Shown here one piece after another: positions 7,871-15,088 of a DNA stretch of 40,467 nucleotides. The notes under the pieces were generated by a model, which was given only the letters and a program-made list of their open reading frames with translations, was not told the origin of the DNA and searched no databases. This stretch comes from a virus: positions 1-40,467 of IMG/VR virus record IMGVR_UViG_3300047548_001032. The stretch is one strand, 5' to 3'. Position 1 is the first letter of the stretch, and the number at the start of each line of letters is the position of its first letter. The position numbers were made by a program, and so were the translations under genes.

Positions 7871-8359
7871 CTACCTTGTGAACGGTGACTTCGCGGCGCA
7901 GAGCGAATAGACACGCTCGATAGCTTCACGCGCGCCGCCTATGGGTATCTCATCGTAATGTGAGGCGAGGTTGTAATCTACCACCTTCACCTTGAGAGTT
8001 GCCCCGTCAGCAATCATTCGGGCGAAGTCCTTGTTGGACGATGGTGTTACGGATCGATCAAGGTAGATCCACGCCGTGCTTTCAACCGATGGCTGATCAT
8101 CAACGCGAAGCTGGACAGTGCGCGTGTTTCGCCTGTCCGCCGTTCCAAGGTATGGCCTGCCATCTATTGAAACAAACATGCTTTTGCCGGGCGCTCCGCA
8201 GAAGAAGCCAATCTTCATTTTGGCGCCCTCTGCGAGCAGGAGATAGCCGGGTTTATCCGTCATGGGGTCAACGCGCGAGTGAATCTTCCACGCGCCGAAT
8301 GTTTCTTGAGCCATTGCAGGCGAGGCGATCAAGGCTAGGGCAAGGATGGCGCGCTTCAT
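7871..8359 (-). CDS. Exported TagO/VasI-like protein
   Basis: 162 residues with a clear Sec signal peptide (MKRAILALALIASPAMAQ, cleavage after AMA). The mature part begins FGAWKIHSRVDPMTDKPG and continues with a YLG motif, a VQLRVDD strand and a final SLC. This ordering resembles the periplasmic TagO/VasI family, known from type VI secretion clusters but found elsewhere too. In a phage late operon, next to terS, it may be a lysogenic conversion or superinfection gene. Family match is from memory of motifs, so moderate. It starts at the ATG at 8359. Confidence 0.5.
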   Translation of the reverse strand: MKRAILALALIASPAMAQETFGAWKIHSRVDPMTDKPGYLLLAEGAKMKIGFFCGAPGKSMFVSIDGRPYLGTADRRNTRTVQLRVDDQPSVESTAWIYLDRSVTPSSNKDFARMIADGATLKVKVVDYNLASHYDEIPIGGAREAIERVYSLCAAKSPFTR

Positions 8360-8376
8360 GCTGCCTTGTTAGCGCC

Positions 8377-8613
8377 TCAAGCATAGGCTGGCAACCGGAT
8401 GCGCCGCACTCGTCCATTGCCTGCCCTTGCGATCAATCCGCGCCCCTCAAGCCGCGCGACCACCCGGCACACTTCCGCCCGGTCGTTGAAGCCGAGCCTG
8501 TCGCGGATCATGGTATAGCTTGGCGCTGCGCCTTCGCTGTCGATGCAGTCCCGCACGAACGCGAGAACCTGCCTGCCGCGATAGCCTAGCTCGCGTGGTG
8601 CCCTCATTTCCAT
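8377..8613 (-). CDS. Winged-helix regulator, LexA DNA-binding-domain-like
   Basis: 78 residues with only the DNA-binding half of a LexA-like protein: GRQVLAFVRDCIDSEGAAPS, then YTMIRDRLGFNDRAEVCRVV, then ARLEGRGLIARAGNGRVRRI. This is the LexA N-terminal winged helix (helix, turn, recognition helix, wing). There is no S24 protease part. Placed at the head of the late operon, it may control late transcription; no lambda Q-like protein is seen in the window. It overlaps the upstream gene by 10 nt. Confidence 0.65.
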   Translation of the reverse strand: MEMRAPRELGYRGRQVLAFVRDCIDSEGAAPSYTMIRDRLGFNDRAEVCRVVARLEGRGLIARAGNGRVRRIRLPAYA

Positions 8614-8918
8614 AGTCGCCTACCCCTTGCGCGCGACGGCAGCACCGTCACGATAGTTTTGTTTTCGATGACAATGCGCTGACCCGTACCTAGCCGGATG
8701 TAGCGGACACCGAACGCGATGGCCTTTGCGACCAATGGTGTGGAAAGGTAGGCGCGGGCATCGTCATCAGAGACGTTGGCAACACGCTCTTGGAACCTCT
8801 CGATTGCGTGCTGAGTAACCCTGACTGCCCCCGCGCCATAGCTAGTCCTTCCTGGTGATCTGTAGGCCGTGCTTGGCGAGGGCAGTGAGGTACCCACTCC
8901 ACTTCCGCCCCTCTTCAT
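8604..8918 (-). CDS. Hypothetical QHAIERFQERV protein, start unclear, possible frameshift
   Basis: The conserved-looking part is RVTQHAIERFQERVANVSDD followed by AIAFGVRYIRLGTGQRIVIE, a small fold seen in phage early proteins. The open frame extends to an ATG at 8918, but those first residues run over the 39-residue gene in another frame and look non-coding. A strong AGGAAGGA site lies before an ATG at 8839 (MARG), which is one base out of frame; one extra G in the 5-G run (8828-8832) would join it as MARGAVRVTQ. A GTG at 8897 is another start. So either an indel or an odd start. Confidence 0.55.
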   Translation of the reverse strand: MKRGGSGVGTSLPSPSTAYRSPGRTSYGAGAVRVTQHAIERFQERVANVSDDDARAYLSTPLVAKAIAFGVRYIRLGTGQRIVIENKTIVTVLPSRARGRRLWK

Positions 8919-8961
8919 CGGCTCGCACTAACGCCGCTTCGCTGATCTTGGTATCGGTCAT
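8842..8961 (-). CDS. Small hypothetical protein, 39 aa
   Basis: First leftward gene from the divergent promoter region. The ATG at 8961 has GGGAGC upstream. The peptide (MTDTKISEAALVRADEEGRK) is amphipathic and charged, with no membrane segment. It ends just before the ATG at 8839 with an AGGAAGGA site overlapping its last codons, so it would be coupled to the next gene. Function unknown. Confidence 0.5.
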   Translation of the reverse strand: MTDTKISEAALVRADEEGRKWSGYLTALAKHGLQITRKD

Positions 8962-9011
8962 GTGTTTACTGCTCCCGTGTGGTAGTTAATTCCGATACGT
9001 ATAAAAAGGTG

Positions 9012-9040
9012 TTGACCGGGCTTGTTTTGATGCGTATAGA
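9012..9040 (+). promoter_or_regulatory. Sigma70-type promoter for rightward genes at 9068
   Basis: TTGACC (9012-9017), 17-bp spacer, TATAGA (9035-9040), then about 27 nt to the start of the first rightward gene. The -10 lies in the second copy of a direct repeat, GATACGTATA (8994-9003) and GATGCGTATA (9029-9038), 35 bp apart, which may be an operator. The first copy contains the palindrome ATACGTAT and faces the leftward genes. Confidence 0.6.
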
Positions 9041-9067
9041 AACGTCATCAAGTATGGAGACGACGAG

Positions 9068-9280
9068 ATGCCCGGTTTCGCAATCTACACCGCCAAGGCC
9101 AGCCACATCGACATGTGTAACCAATTGGTCGAGCCGATCCGCTGGAAGCTGCTCAAGGCAGGTTTTGAAACCGCCGAAGAAGCGGGCAGGTTTTCCGCGC
9201 AGCACAGCCTCGATAACTGGGCAGAAATGTACACGCCCGCTTACCCGCACAGGCTCATTTACTCGATCAAGCCGGAATAA
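9068..9280 (+). CDS. Hypothetical protein, 70 aa
   Basis: First of three rightward genes from the promoter at 9012. It starts at ATG 9068 with GGAG upstream. The protein (MPGFAIYTAKASHIDMCNQL) is soluble, with a helical middle (WKLLKAGFETAEEAGRFSAQ) and an aromatic end. No motif recognised. The three genes form a small island running against the flanking leftward operons. Confidence 0.6.
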   Translation: MPGFAIYTAKASHIDMCNQLVEPIRWKLLKAGFETAEEAGRFSAQHSLDNWAEMYTPAYPHRLIYSIKPE

Positions 9281-9292
9281 GGAGAGGCTGAT

Positions 9293-9433
9293 ATGGCCAT
9301 CAAATACTACACCACTCTTACGCCCTTCGGCACTCGCCCGATCTTGTCGGCTGAGAAAGTTGCCGAAGCGCTTGGTGTCACCAAGCGCAACCTCCCCGAT
9401 ACCTACGGGCGATTTTGGGCCGTCCGCAAATAA
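9293..9433 (+). CDS. Small hypothetical protein, 46 aa
   Basis: Between the 70- and 104-residue genes with its own AAGGAGAG ribosome site before the ATG at 9293. The peptide (MAIKYYTTLTPFGTRPILSA, then EKVAEALGVTKRNLPDTYGR) has a helix-turn-helix-like centre, EKVAEALGVTKRNL, so it could be a small DNA-binding protein. That is a weak call. Confidence 0.55.
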   Translation: MAIKYYTTLTPFGTRPILSAEKVAEALGVTKRNLPDTYGRFWAVRK

Positions 9434-9448
9434 CAGGAGATAATTGCC

Positions 9449-9763
9449 ATGTACGAATACCTGATCCACGCCGACAACGGCCTCGATGACCCTAAACTGA
9501 TCGACGGAGCCGACACGCTGGACGATGCCCGCGCGATTGCCGCTGCTGCGCTTGCTGACAAGCGGGCGCAATGGGCGGCGGTGACGATCACTGACCGCTT
9601 TGGCGGCGAGCATCCTTTGGTGCGCGTAGGACGCCCCCCAAAGCCCGAAGGCGCGGCGCATGTCCGGGTAACGATCACGCTGCCGCCTGAGACGCTGTCC
9701 AAGCTGGACACGCTTGGCGACAACCGCAGTGGGACGATAGCTCGCCTGATCGACAAGGCTTGA
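9449..9763 (+). CDS. Ribbon-helix-helix-like protein, 104 aa
   Basis: ATG 9449 with AGGAGA upstream. The first 55 residues (MYEYLIHADNGLDDPKLIDG, then DDARAIAAAALADKRAQW) are an unknown acidic domain. The C-terminal 32 residues (RVTITLPPETLSKLDTLGDN, then RSGTIARLIDKA) fit a ribbon-helix-helix fold: a strand followed by two helices. RHH domains bind operators as dimers, so this could control the repeat near 9000. Confidence 0.55.
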   Translation: MYEYLIHADNGLDDPKLIDGADTLDDARAIAAAALADKRAQWAAVTITDRFGGEHPLVRVGRPPKPEGAAHVRVTITLPPETLSKLDTLGDNRSGTIARLIDKA

Positions 9764-9780
9764 GGTGCAGGGCCGGGGCG

Positions 9781-10017
9781 TCATGCCTCGGCCTTCCCGG
9801 CTTCCACCGTCTCGATCCACTTGGCGATGTAGTGCTGCGCCTTGCGGGCATCTTCGAGCGCATCGCCCTTGGAGCCGGCCCGCATGGTGTATTTCAGGGC
9901 GTTGCCGCGATACCATCCGATGCGCTGGGCGAGCGGCCATGTATCGATCACGTCCCATGGCTGCACGGTCATTGTGGCGTAATGGTCCCCGCCGACTTGG
10001 TGTGTGCGGTCTGTCAT
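9781..10017 (-). CDS. DUF3310 protein
   Basis: 78 residues. The signature [20 protein letters not shown], then [18 protein letters not shown], then [14 protein letters not shown] fits DUF3310, a small helical family common in phage nucleotide-metabolism gene sets and sometimes labelled nucleotide kinase without proof. It follows dut with a 4-nt overlap, which supports a nucleotide-related role. Last gene of the leftward replication operon; it converges on the rightward island. Confidence 0.8.
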   Translation of the reverse strand: MTDRTHQVGGDHYATMTVQPWDVIDTWPLAQRIGWYRGNALKYTMRAGSKGDALEDARKAQHYIAKWIETVEAGKAEA

Positions 10018-10460
10018 CGCCCCGTGCTCCCAAAGCCGCCTTCGCCGCGCGTCGTCTCGTCCAGCGTGTCCACCTCGACCGGCACGGCCCGCGTGACCGG
10101 AGCCAGCACAAGCTGCGCGATGCGGTCGCCGCGCTTGAACGACGCCATGAACCCGCTGTGGTTGATGAGGATCACATGCAGTTCGCCCCGGTAATCCTCA
10201 TCGATGGTGCCGGGCGTGTTGATCACCGTAATCCCCTCCTTGAGGGCGAGGCCGGAACGTGGGCGCACTTGCAGTTCGTGGCCCGCAGGGACGGCAACGG
10301 CAAATCCGGTCGGCACCGCCTTGCGATGCCCGGCGCGCAGGTCGAATGTTACCGCCGTGGCGATGTCCATGCCGGCGCTGCCTGGCGTGGCGTAGGAGGG
10401 CAGGGGCAGCCCATCGCCGTGGGGCAGGCGTTTAAGGCGGATTGGTTGGCTCATCGTCAT
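10014..10460 (-). CDS. dut: dUTPase
   Basis: 148 residues with the five trimeric-dUTPase motifs: [13 protein letters not shown] (motif 1), RPRSGLALK (2), [15 protein letters not shown] (3, with the catalytic Asp), [13 protein letters not shown] (4) and a C-terminal [12 protein letters not shown] (5). It hydrolyses dUTP to dUMP and pyrophosphate, keeping uracil out of phage DNA. The ATG at 10460 overlaps the previous stop (ATGA); an in-frame ATG follows at 10454. Confidence 0.95.
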   Translation of the reverse strand: MTMSQPIRLKRLPHGDGLPLPSYATPGSAGMDIATAVTFDLRAGHRKAVPTGFAVAVPAGHELQVRPRSGLALKEGITVINTPGTIDEDYRGELHVILINHSGFMASFKRGDRIAQLVLAPVTRAVPVEVDTLDETTRGEGGFGSTGR

Positions 10461-10612
10461 GATCCTGTCCTGTCGGTGTTGTGGGCGTACCAGCGGGCGT
10501 GGTCGGGATTGATGCCCCGGTACTCCCCCGCCTTGTACCGCTTGCGGACCTCGTCCCCGCCGTGGCGCATGAGGTCGCAGATGAAGCGGGTGAGGGCGCT
10601 GTTAAGCTGCAT
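10457..10612 (-). CDS. Small hypothetical protein, 51 aa
   Basis: Coupled at both ends: its ATG at 10612 lies inside the end of the primase gene and its stop overlaps the dut start. The peptide ([20 protein letters not shown], then [20 protein letters not shown]) is basic and helical. Such small genes between primase and dut are usual in phages. Function unknown. Confidence 0.55.
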   Translation of the reverse strand: MQLNSALTRFICDLMRHGGDEVRKRYKAGEYRGINPDHARWYAHNTDRTGS

Positions 10613-11510
10613 CGGCGTCTGCCCAGTCCCGGCCCGTCGCCTGCGGGATCATCACTTCAACCGAAAGCCTGAGGCGCGCGGCGAGGCGGTGCGCCAGTGC
10701 ATAGGCCGCTGCCTGTCCCCCAAATGCCGGGTCATTGTCCCCGAACACCACAACGGACGTTACCCCGGCAGGCGGTTGCCACTTGGCCAGCATGGTCGCA
10801 TTGAGCGCGGCCCATACCGGAACCCGGAACCGCTTAGCCGCTGCGATGGCTGTCTCGATGCCTTCCGCGATACCCAGTCTTTCGCCATGCACCGGGTAGA
10901 GACGCACCGCTGAACCTTCCGGCACTTCGCCCGGCATGAGAGCTCGGGGCGTGTCGATAGCGGCCTTTCCGTTCGGGCCGAGAAACGTCCGGTGTATCGT
11001 CGCCGGATGACCGTCTGGGCCATGCACGAGCGCCAGCATCGCCGGGTAGCGTTTGCCGTCCGGGGCATCACAGGCCGCATGGAATCGCAGGCAGGATGGA
11101 ACTTCCCCCGGCAGGACAGACCTTCCGGCAAGGTAGGTCGCCGCCATGTCGCCGGGCACGAGTTCCGTCGCATCGGCCCACATCCGGTTCATGCGCTCGC
11201 GCCGGGCATTTTCGTCCATCGGCCTGCGGACAGGTTCGGCCCGGACATGTCCGATGACCTTGTCCACTTCGCGCGCCGCCGTCTTGAAGTCCCATCCCTT
11301 GAGGCGTTTCAGGAACTCGAACCCGTCACCGGCCCCGCACTGCGAGCAAATGAAGCTGCCCTTGCCCTCTGAATTGTCCCAGCGGAAACGGTCGGTGCCC
11401 TCACAGAACGGGCAGGGGCCGTGCTTGCCACCCAAGAACCTGTTGCCATCAACTCCCATCGCCAGGAGGATGCCGCGCCACTTGCCGCGCGCTGCCTCGG
11501 TCGTGTTCAT
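10602..11510 (-). CDS. DNA primase, zinc finger plus Toprim
   Basis: 302 residues from the ATG at 11510, chosen because GGAGGAG lies right before it; a longer reading from 11609 would cover the helicase end. Zinc ribbon with Cys at about 33, 36, 55 and 58 (CPFCEGTDRF, ICSQCGAGDG). Toprim part: GIAEGIETAIAA near 215 with the conserved Glu, and VVFGDNDPAFGGQ near 260 with the DxD. There is no helicase domain, unlike T7 gp4, so it would work with the separate helicase upstream. It would make RNA primers at the fork. Confidence 0.85.
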   Translation of the reverse strand: MNTTEAARGKWRGILLAMGVDGNRFLGGKHGPCPFCEGTDRFRWDNSEGKGSFICSQCGAGDGFEFLKRLKGWDFKTAAREVDKVIGHVRAEPVRRPMDENARRERMNRMWADATELVPGDMAATYLAGRSVLPGEVPSCLRFHAACDAPDGKRYPAMLALVHGPDGHPATIHRTFLGPNGKAAIDTPRALMPGEVPEGSAVRLYPVHGERLGIAEGIETAIAAAKRFRVPVWAALNATMLAKWQPPAGVTSVVVFGDNDPAFGGQAAAYALAHRLAARLRLSVEVMIPQATGRDWADADAA

Positions 11511-12988
11511 GCGCTCCTCCGCTTGGCGAAGCGGATGTCCTTGGCGCGAACCCATGAAAGCACTTCCGGGGACGGCTGTGTTTCCCGCTCGATCAGGCCA
11601 CGGGGCCACACCCCGAACTTGTCGCGGTAGGTATGGGAAACCCAGCCTTTCGAGCGGTTGCGGACCCGAGCCACGCCAAGCAACTGCGAATAGAAAACCT
11701 GCTTGTCGCTGATCGTCGGCTTAGCCTTGCCGCGCGTGATTTCCTGCAACTCGCCTTCTTCGGTTTCGATCTCGCTCTGCCGCGTCGGCGTGAACCCGCA
11801 GACCGGGCATTCACGCACCTTGGGGGCCTTGAGCGTGTTGCAGGCAGGACATTCCTTGGGCATCGCCTCGCCCTGTTCCTTGCGCGTCTTGGGAGCCTTG
11901 TCCTTGCCGCTCAAAAGCCGGTCGTGGTGGATGTCCGTCACGAACCCGAGCCGGGCGTGATTGTCGGCATGGTCCAGCACAAGGCATGACTGCTTGCCCG
12001 GCGCGGTGCGAAGCCCCCGTCCAATGATCTGCACATGCAGCATCTCGGACTTCGTGGGCCGCGCCAGCACGATGCAGCGCACGTCCGCGTCAACGCCGGT
12101 CGTCAGCGTGCCGACGTTGCAGATCCCGGCAATCTCGCGCCGCGCCATCTTGTCGAACAGGACCTTGCGTTCAATCCGGTCGGTATGGGCATCGCAGTAC
12201 CCCATCGGCACGCCGGCAGCGAGGAACTGCGCTTGCAGCTTCGCCGCGTGCGCCCGGTCCACCGCGAACACCAGCGTCGGCTCCCAGTTCGCCAGCTTGA
12301 GCCACGTCTGGACGATGTCGGCCATCAGCACCGACTGGCTCATCACGTCGGACAACTGGCCTTCGTGGTAATCGCCTGCCACCGTCTTGACCCCGGACAA
12401 GTCGGGATGGTTCGGGGCATAGACCCGGAACGGCGAGAGGAACCCGGCGTCGATCAACTCCTGCATCCGAACCGGAACGATCAGGTCCTGCCAGTCCTCG
12501 GCCATGCCGCGCGCCCACGGCGTTGCCGATAGCCCGATGAAGGTATTTTGCGGGCGCTTGCCCATCCACTCGGACACTGCCTTGAACCGCAAGTGGCACT
12601 CGTCCACGATGATGACATCCACGTCCGGGCAACCGCGCTGCGCCAGCGTCTGCACCGAGCAGACTTGCACCGGAGCCGACATGTCCGTCAGTTCGTGGTT
12701 CGCCTGCATCACGCCGACATCGGCAATCCCCTCGTTCGCGAAGGCGTCAACCGTCTGGTCGATCAGGCTGATAGCGGGCACAGTGAACGCGACCGTACGG
12801 CCCTTAGCGAGCGCACCGTTGACGATCTCGGCGGCAAGGCGGGTCTTCCCCGCGCCAGTCGAGAGTTGGCAGACGGTGCGCCTATGCCCGGCCAAGTAGG
12901 ATTGCTTGAGGAGCGATAGCGCGCTCGACTGGTGAGGGCGCAAGGGGCGAGCGGTGAACGGGGCACCGAACAGCGGGAGCGAAGCCAT
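11507..12988 (-). CDS. Superfamily 2 DNA helicase
   Basis: 493 residues. Motif I STGAGKT (43-49), Ia TVPAISLIDQ (69-78), II DECH (129-132), III SATPWA (154-159), then the C-terminal helicase half with LTTGVDADVRCIVLARPT and motif VI QIIGRGLRTAPGK. After this comes a CPAC/CPVC zinc ribbon. This is the DEAD/SSL2-type helicase seen in phages of alphaproteobacteria, where it may replace a DnaB-type helicase. The ATG at 12988 has AGGGGGG upstream and overlaps the previous stop. Confidence 0.88.
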   Translation of the reverse strand: MASLPLFGAPFTARPLRPHQSSALSLLKQSYLAGHRRTVCQLSTGAGKTRLAAEIVNGALAKGRTVAFTVPAISLIDQTVDAFANEGIADVGVMQANHELTDMSAPVQVCSVQTLAQRGCPDVDVIIVDECHLRFKAVSEWMGKRPQNTFIGLSATPWARGMAEDWQDLIVPVRMQELIDAGFLSPFRVYAPNHPDLSGVKTVAGDYHEGQLSDVMSQSVLMADIVQTWLKLANWEPTLVFAVDRAHAAKLQAQFLAAGVPMGYCDAHTDRIERKVLFDKMARREIAGICNVGTLTTGVDADVRCIVLARPTKSEMLHVQIIGRGLRTAPGKQSCLVLDHADNHARLGFVTDIHHDRLLSGKDKAPKTRKEQGEAMPKECPACNTLKAPKVRECPVCGFTPTRQSEIETEEGELQEITRGKAKPTISDKQVFYSQLLGVARVRNRSKGWVSHTYRDKFGVWPRGLIERETQPSPEVLSWVRAKDIRFAKRRSA

Positions 12989-13518
12989 CAGCGTTGCCCC
13001 CCTGCAATGAGCTTGAGAGCAGGCCGCGACGAATGGAAATAATCCTCTTGGCCGGGTAGGTTTTCAGCCTTGTTATACCCGTGGGACATTTTGTCCCGGC
13101 GAGTGTGGGACATTTTGGCAGGAAAGTGTGGGACATTTTGCCCCGATATTTCGGCCAATTCGCCGTCGTCATTAGACGGGAACCCGTAACCGCAAAGCGT
13201 CAGCAGAGGGATGATTTCGACACGATATTGAGTGGCTGTCCCCCATCCGCCACGGGGATGAGACACGGTGACAAGTACGCCAGCATCGCGCAGCTTCTTC
13301 AGGCAACGGGCCACAGTCTTGACAGTGACCTTCGCGCGCTTGGCCAGCTTCTCCCGTCCGGGGTGAAAGACGTTGCGCCCAGCGTCCTTATGGTGCCACC
13401 AGAAGTTGAGCAGGGAGATAAGAATATCTCGCTCTGATCGCGTGATCGGCGCAGCCTTGACCGACTTGCGGATGAAACAGCGCAGGCTGTATTCCGGTGT
13501 TTCGCGGAAGTCCCTCAT
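12988..13518 (-). CDS. Winged-helix replication protein, origin-binding candidate
   Basis: 176 residues. Residues about 20-100 make a winged helix: ITRSERDILISLLNFWWHHK, then PGREKLAKRAKVTVKTVARC, then LKKLRDAGVLVTVSHPRGGW. This layout resembles the DNA-binding part of lambda O-like initiators. The rest is less ordered. The gene itself carries three 13-bp iterons (13081-13140), as the lambda O gene carries its own origin, and is followed by helicase and primase genes. So origin binding and helicase loading is a reasonable inference. Confidence 0.65.
   Translation of the reverse strand: MRDFRETPEYSLRCFIRKSVKAAPITRSERDILISLLNFWWHHKDAGRNVFHPGREKLAKRAKVTVKTVARCLKKLRDAGVLVTVSHPRGGWGTATQYRVEIIPLLTLCGYGFPSNDDGELAEISGQNVPHFPAKMSHTRRDKMSHGYNKAENLPGQEDYFHSSRPALKLIAGGQR
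13081..13140. repeat. Three iterons, candidate replication origin
   Basis: GTGGGACATTTTG occurs exactly three times, starting at 13081, 13105 and 13128 (24 and 23 bp apart, about two helical turns). Two copies share a codon frame and one does not, so the repeat is kept as DNA and not as a protein repeat. It lies within the replication protein gene. An AT-richer stretch follows at about 13030-13080. Confidence 0.65.
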
Positions 13519-13670
13519 GCCGCCAACTCCCGCTCACGCGCTTCCTCGGCCATGACTTGCGCTATGGTGCGATGCCAGCGGATCGGGAACGGGTAGGGGC
13601 ACGCGGACGGCCCCGGATTGTTCTTGGATTGCGAATCGTTGTCGCGTGAGATAAAGGCTTCACGAGCCAT
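13515..13670 (-). CDS. Small hypothetical protein, 51 aa
   Basis: ATG at 13670 with a perfect AGGAGG site upstream; the stop overlaps the next start (ATGA). The sequence (MAREAFISRDNDSQSKNNPG, then CPYPFPIRWHRTIAQVMAEE) has a Pro-rich middle and a helical, charged end. It overlaps the end of the RusA gene by 11 nt. Function unknown; coupling supports that it is real. Confidence 0.65.
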   Translation of the reverse strand: MAREAFISRDNDSQSKNNPGPSACPYPFPIRWHRTIAQVMAEEARERELAA

Positions 13671-14148
13671 TACGGAACCTCCTGACTAGGTTTCTATGGT
13701 CAGGCCCCTTTGACTGTTTCCAGCAGTCACTGGGGCCGCTCTCTTTATGGCACACAGGCAGGCTTGAAGCCACCTCGGAAGCGCGCGGAAATGGGGAGAA
13801 ATCCACCTCAACGCGCCCCGGCTTCTCAGGTGCCAGGAACTCATACGACGGCAGGAACCGCCGGTCGTTGATGCCCAGCGCGTCGGCTATGCCGTCAAAA
13901 TACGGCTTCATCCGGTTCGGGAAGTTGACCCGGTCGCTTCGATTGTCCGGCGGGAAAAATCGGACGCGGATCGCAATGTCGTGGTCGCCGGCATAGCGGG
14001 CGCGGACTTCGCGCATACCACCGCAGGCCGCGTAGGTAGCCGCACAGGCCCATTCCCGGTGCTTGCGTACGATAGAGGCCTTATGCCTCCAACGCCCGCT
14101 CTGGTGGCCGGATAGCTCCGATGACGGCCATGGTAGAACGATACTCAC
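13660..14148 (-). CDS. rusA: RusA-type Holliday junction resolvase
   Basis: 162 residues from a GTG at 14148 with AGGGGA upstream. The N-terminus (SIVLPWPSSELSGHQSGRWR) fits the RusA opening. The centre, FFPPDNRSDRVNFPNRMKPY followed by FDGIADALGINDRRF, matches the RusA active-site region with its Asp residues. It would cut branched DNA made by recombination or by replication. The C-terminal tail beyond about 125 is long and not conserved in the family as I know it. Confidence 0.75.
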   Translation of the reverse strand: MSIVLPWPSSELSGHQSGRWRHKASIVRKHREWACAATYAACGGMREVRARYAGDHDIAIRVRFFPPDNRSDRVNFPNRMKPYFDGIADALGINDRRFLPSYEFLAPEKPGRVEVDFSPFPRASEVASSLPVCHKESGPSDCWKQSKGPDHRNLVRRFRNGS

Positions 14149-14163
14149 CCCCGCGTCCCCTAA

Positions 14164-14631
14164 CTAAGCTGCTGGCTTCATTCGGTAGCGGCTGTGATAA
14201 GCCGCCAAGTCCGGGTCAGGATCGGTCAGGACAATTCCCTGTTGCAGCGTCTCCCGCTGCACGGTGTCCAGGTATTCGATCATCTGGCGGACGCTAAATT
14301 CACTTGTGACCGGCATGTAGGCCATCAACTCAAGCTTATCGGTGTACCCTAACGGCTTGAGCATCTTGTCGTAGACGGCCCGGAATCCCGCGCTGTCGCG
14401 GCGCAGGATGGGCACCCCGTACCGCAGCTTCCATTCGTGCCTGACTTCCTCGAAGGTCACATCGCCGCGCTGCTGTGCCGCTTCGTGGCTCCACAGGAAT
14501 TGCAGGCGGTTTTGCTCCGATGACCGATCGGCACCCTGCGTGTATTCAATCGTCGCCGGAAGTTTCATGCCTTGGAGGAATATCTGGAACGCCTCGCGGT
14601 CGGCTTCGGTGCGGAGGATGCGACTAGGCAT
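14164..14631 (-). CDS. NinB-like recombination protein
   Basis: 155 residues. The beta-hairpin and helix ADRSSEQNRLQFLWSHEAAQ is the usual NinB/YbcN mark (a polar strand followed by SxxQN and a long helix). The next part (FEEVRHEWKLRYGVPILRRD) and the end (SVRQMIEYLDTVQRETLQQG) fit a helical NinB body. Its neighbours (DUF968-type nuclease, RusA, SSB, annealing protein) match the lambda Nin-region gene set, so a role in recombination is likely. Confidence 0.6.
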   Translation of the reverse strand: MPSRILRTEADREAFQIFLQGMKLPATIEYTQGADRSSEQNRLQFLWSHEAAQQRGDVTFEEVRHEWKLRYGVPILRRDSAGFRAVYDKMLKPLGYTDKLELMAYMPVTSEFSVRQMIEYLDTVQRETLQQGIVLTDPDPDLAAYHSRYRMKPAA

Positions 14632-14959
14632 TGCGGGCCTCCCGTATCTCGCGCGCCTTGGGGGAACTCTTGCAGAAAGCTTCGATCAGCCCTTCAATGT
14701 CGAAGTCGCCCCAGAAGGTTTCCTCGCCAACTGAATGTTGCTCATCATGATGTGATTTGCAGAGCGGAACGGCCCGCCAGTCATCAGGCTTCTGCCCCAT
14801 TCCCGCGCCACTACCTAAACGGACATGCGCAGCCTGGATTGGCAACTCATGGCAGTCAGCAATCGAGCAATGAAATGAGCGCACGAATGACAGATGCGCC
14901 TGACTGCGCCAGCGCCCGGAACGCTTGGGCTTCTTGGCAAGGCGAGGGGGCAAGCTCAC
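14624..14959 (-). CDS. DUF968 / HNH-type nuclease
   Basis: 111 residues from a GTG at 14959 that overlaps the previous stop (GTGA), with GAGGG upstream. The core RSFHCSIADCHELPIQAAHV, then GMGQKPDDWRAVPLCKSHHD has the CxxxxC, AAHV and CxxHH metal and catalytic pattern of the DUF968/YbcO group, which has an HNH-like fold. These act in phage recombination near NinB. Basic N-terminus (LAKKPKRSGRW). Confidence 0.75.
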   Translation of the reverse strand: MSLPPRLAKKPKRSGRWRSQAHLSFVRSFHCSIADCHELPIQAAHVRLGSGAGMGQKPDDWRAVPLCKSHHDEQHSVGEETFWGDFDIEGLIEAFCKSSPKAREIREARNA

Positions 14960-15084
14960 GCAGCCTTGCCCTCGCGCACGCGCGTCTTGATACACGCCTT
15001 GCACTGCGCCATCGGCCTGCCGTTAGTTTTAAGGTAGAATGCATCGTCCGAAAATTCGGATTTGCACTTTCTGCACACGCGCAT
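14956..15084 (-). CDS. Small zinc-ribbon protein, 42 aa
   Basis: MRVCRKCKSEFSDDAFYLKT and then QCKACIKTRVREGKAA: two CxxC pairs in 42 residues make a single treble-clef or zinc ribbon. The ATG is at 15084, with only a weak GGTGAG site. It overlaps the DUF968 start by 4 nt. Many phages carry such a gene beside the DUF968 nuclease; it probably helps bind DNA. Confidence 0.65.
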   Translation of the reverse strand: MRVCRKCKSEFSDDAFYLKTNGRPMAQCKACIKTRVREGKAA

Positions 15085-15088
15085 GGTC

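Noticed and set aside
9771-9793. Imperfect hairpin between convergent genes
   Set aside because: 7 of 8 bp, lacks a T-run on either side and overlaps the DUF3310 stop; not a convincing terminator.
8966-10111. 381-residue leftward frame
   Set aside because: Runs antisense through three rightward genes with ribosome sites and across dut/DUF3310; no recognisable motif.
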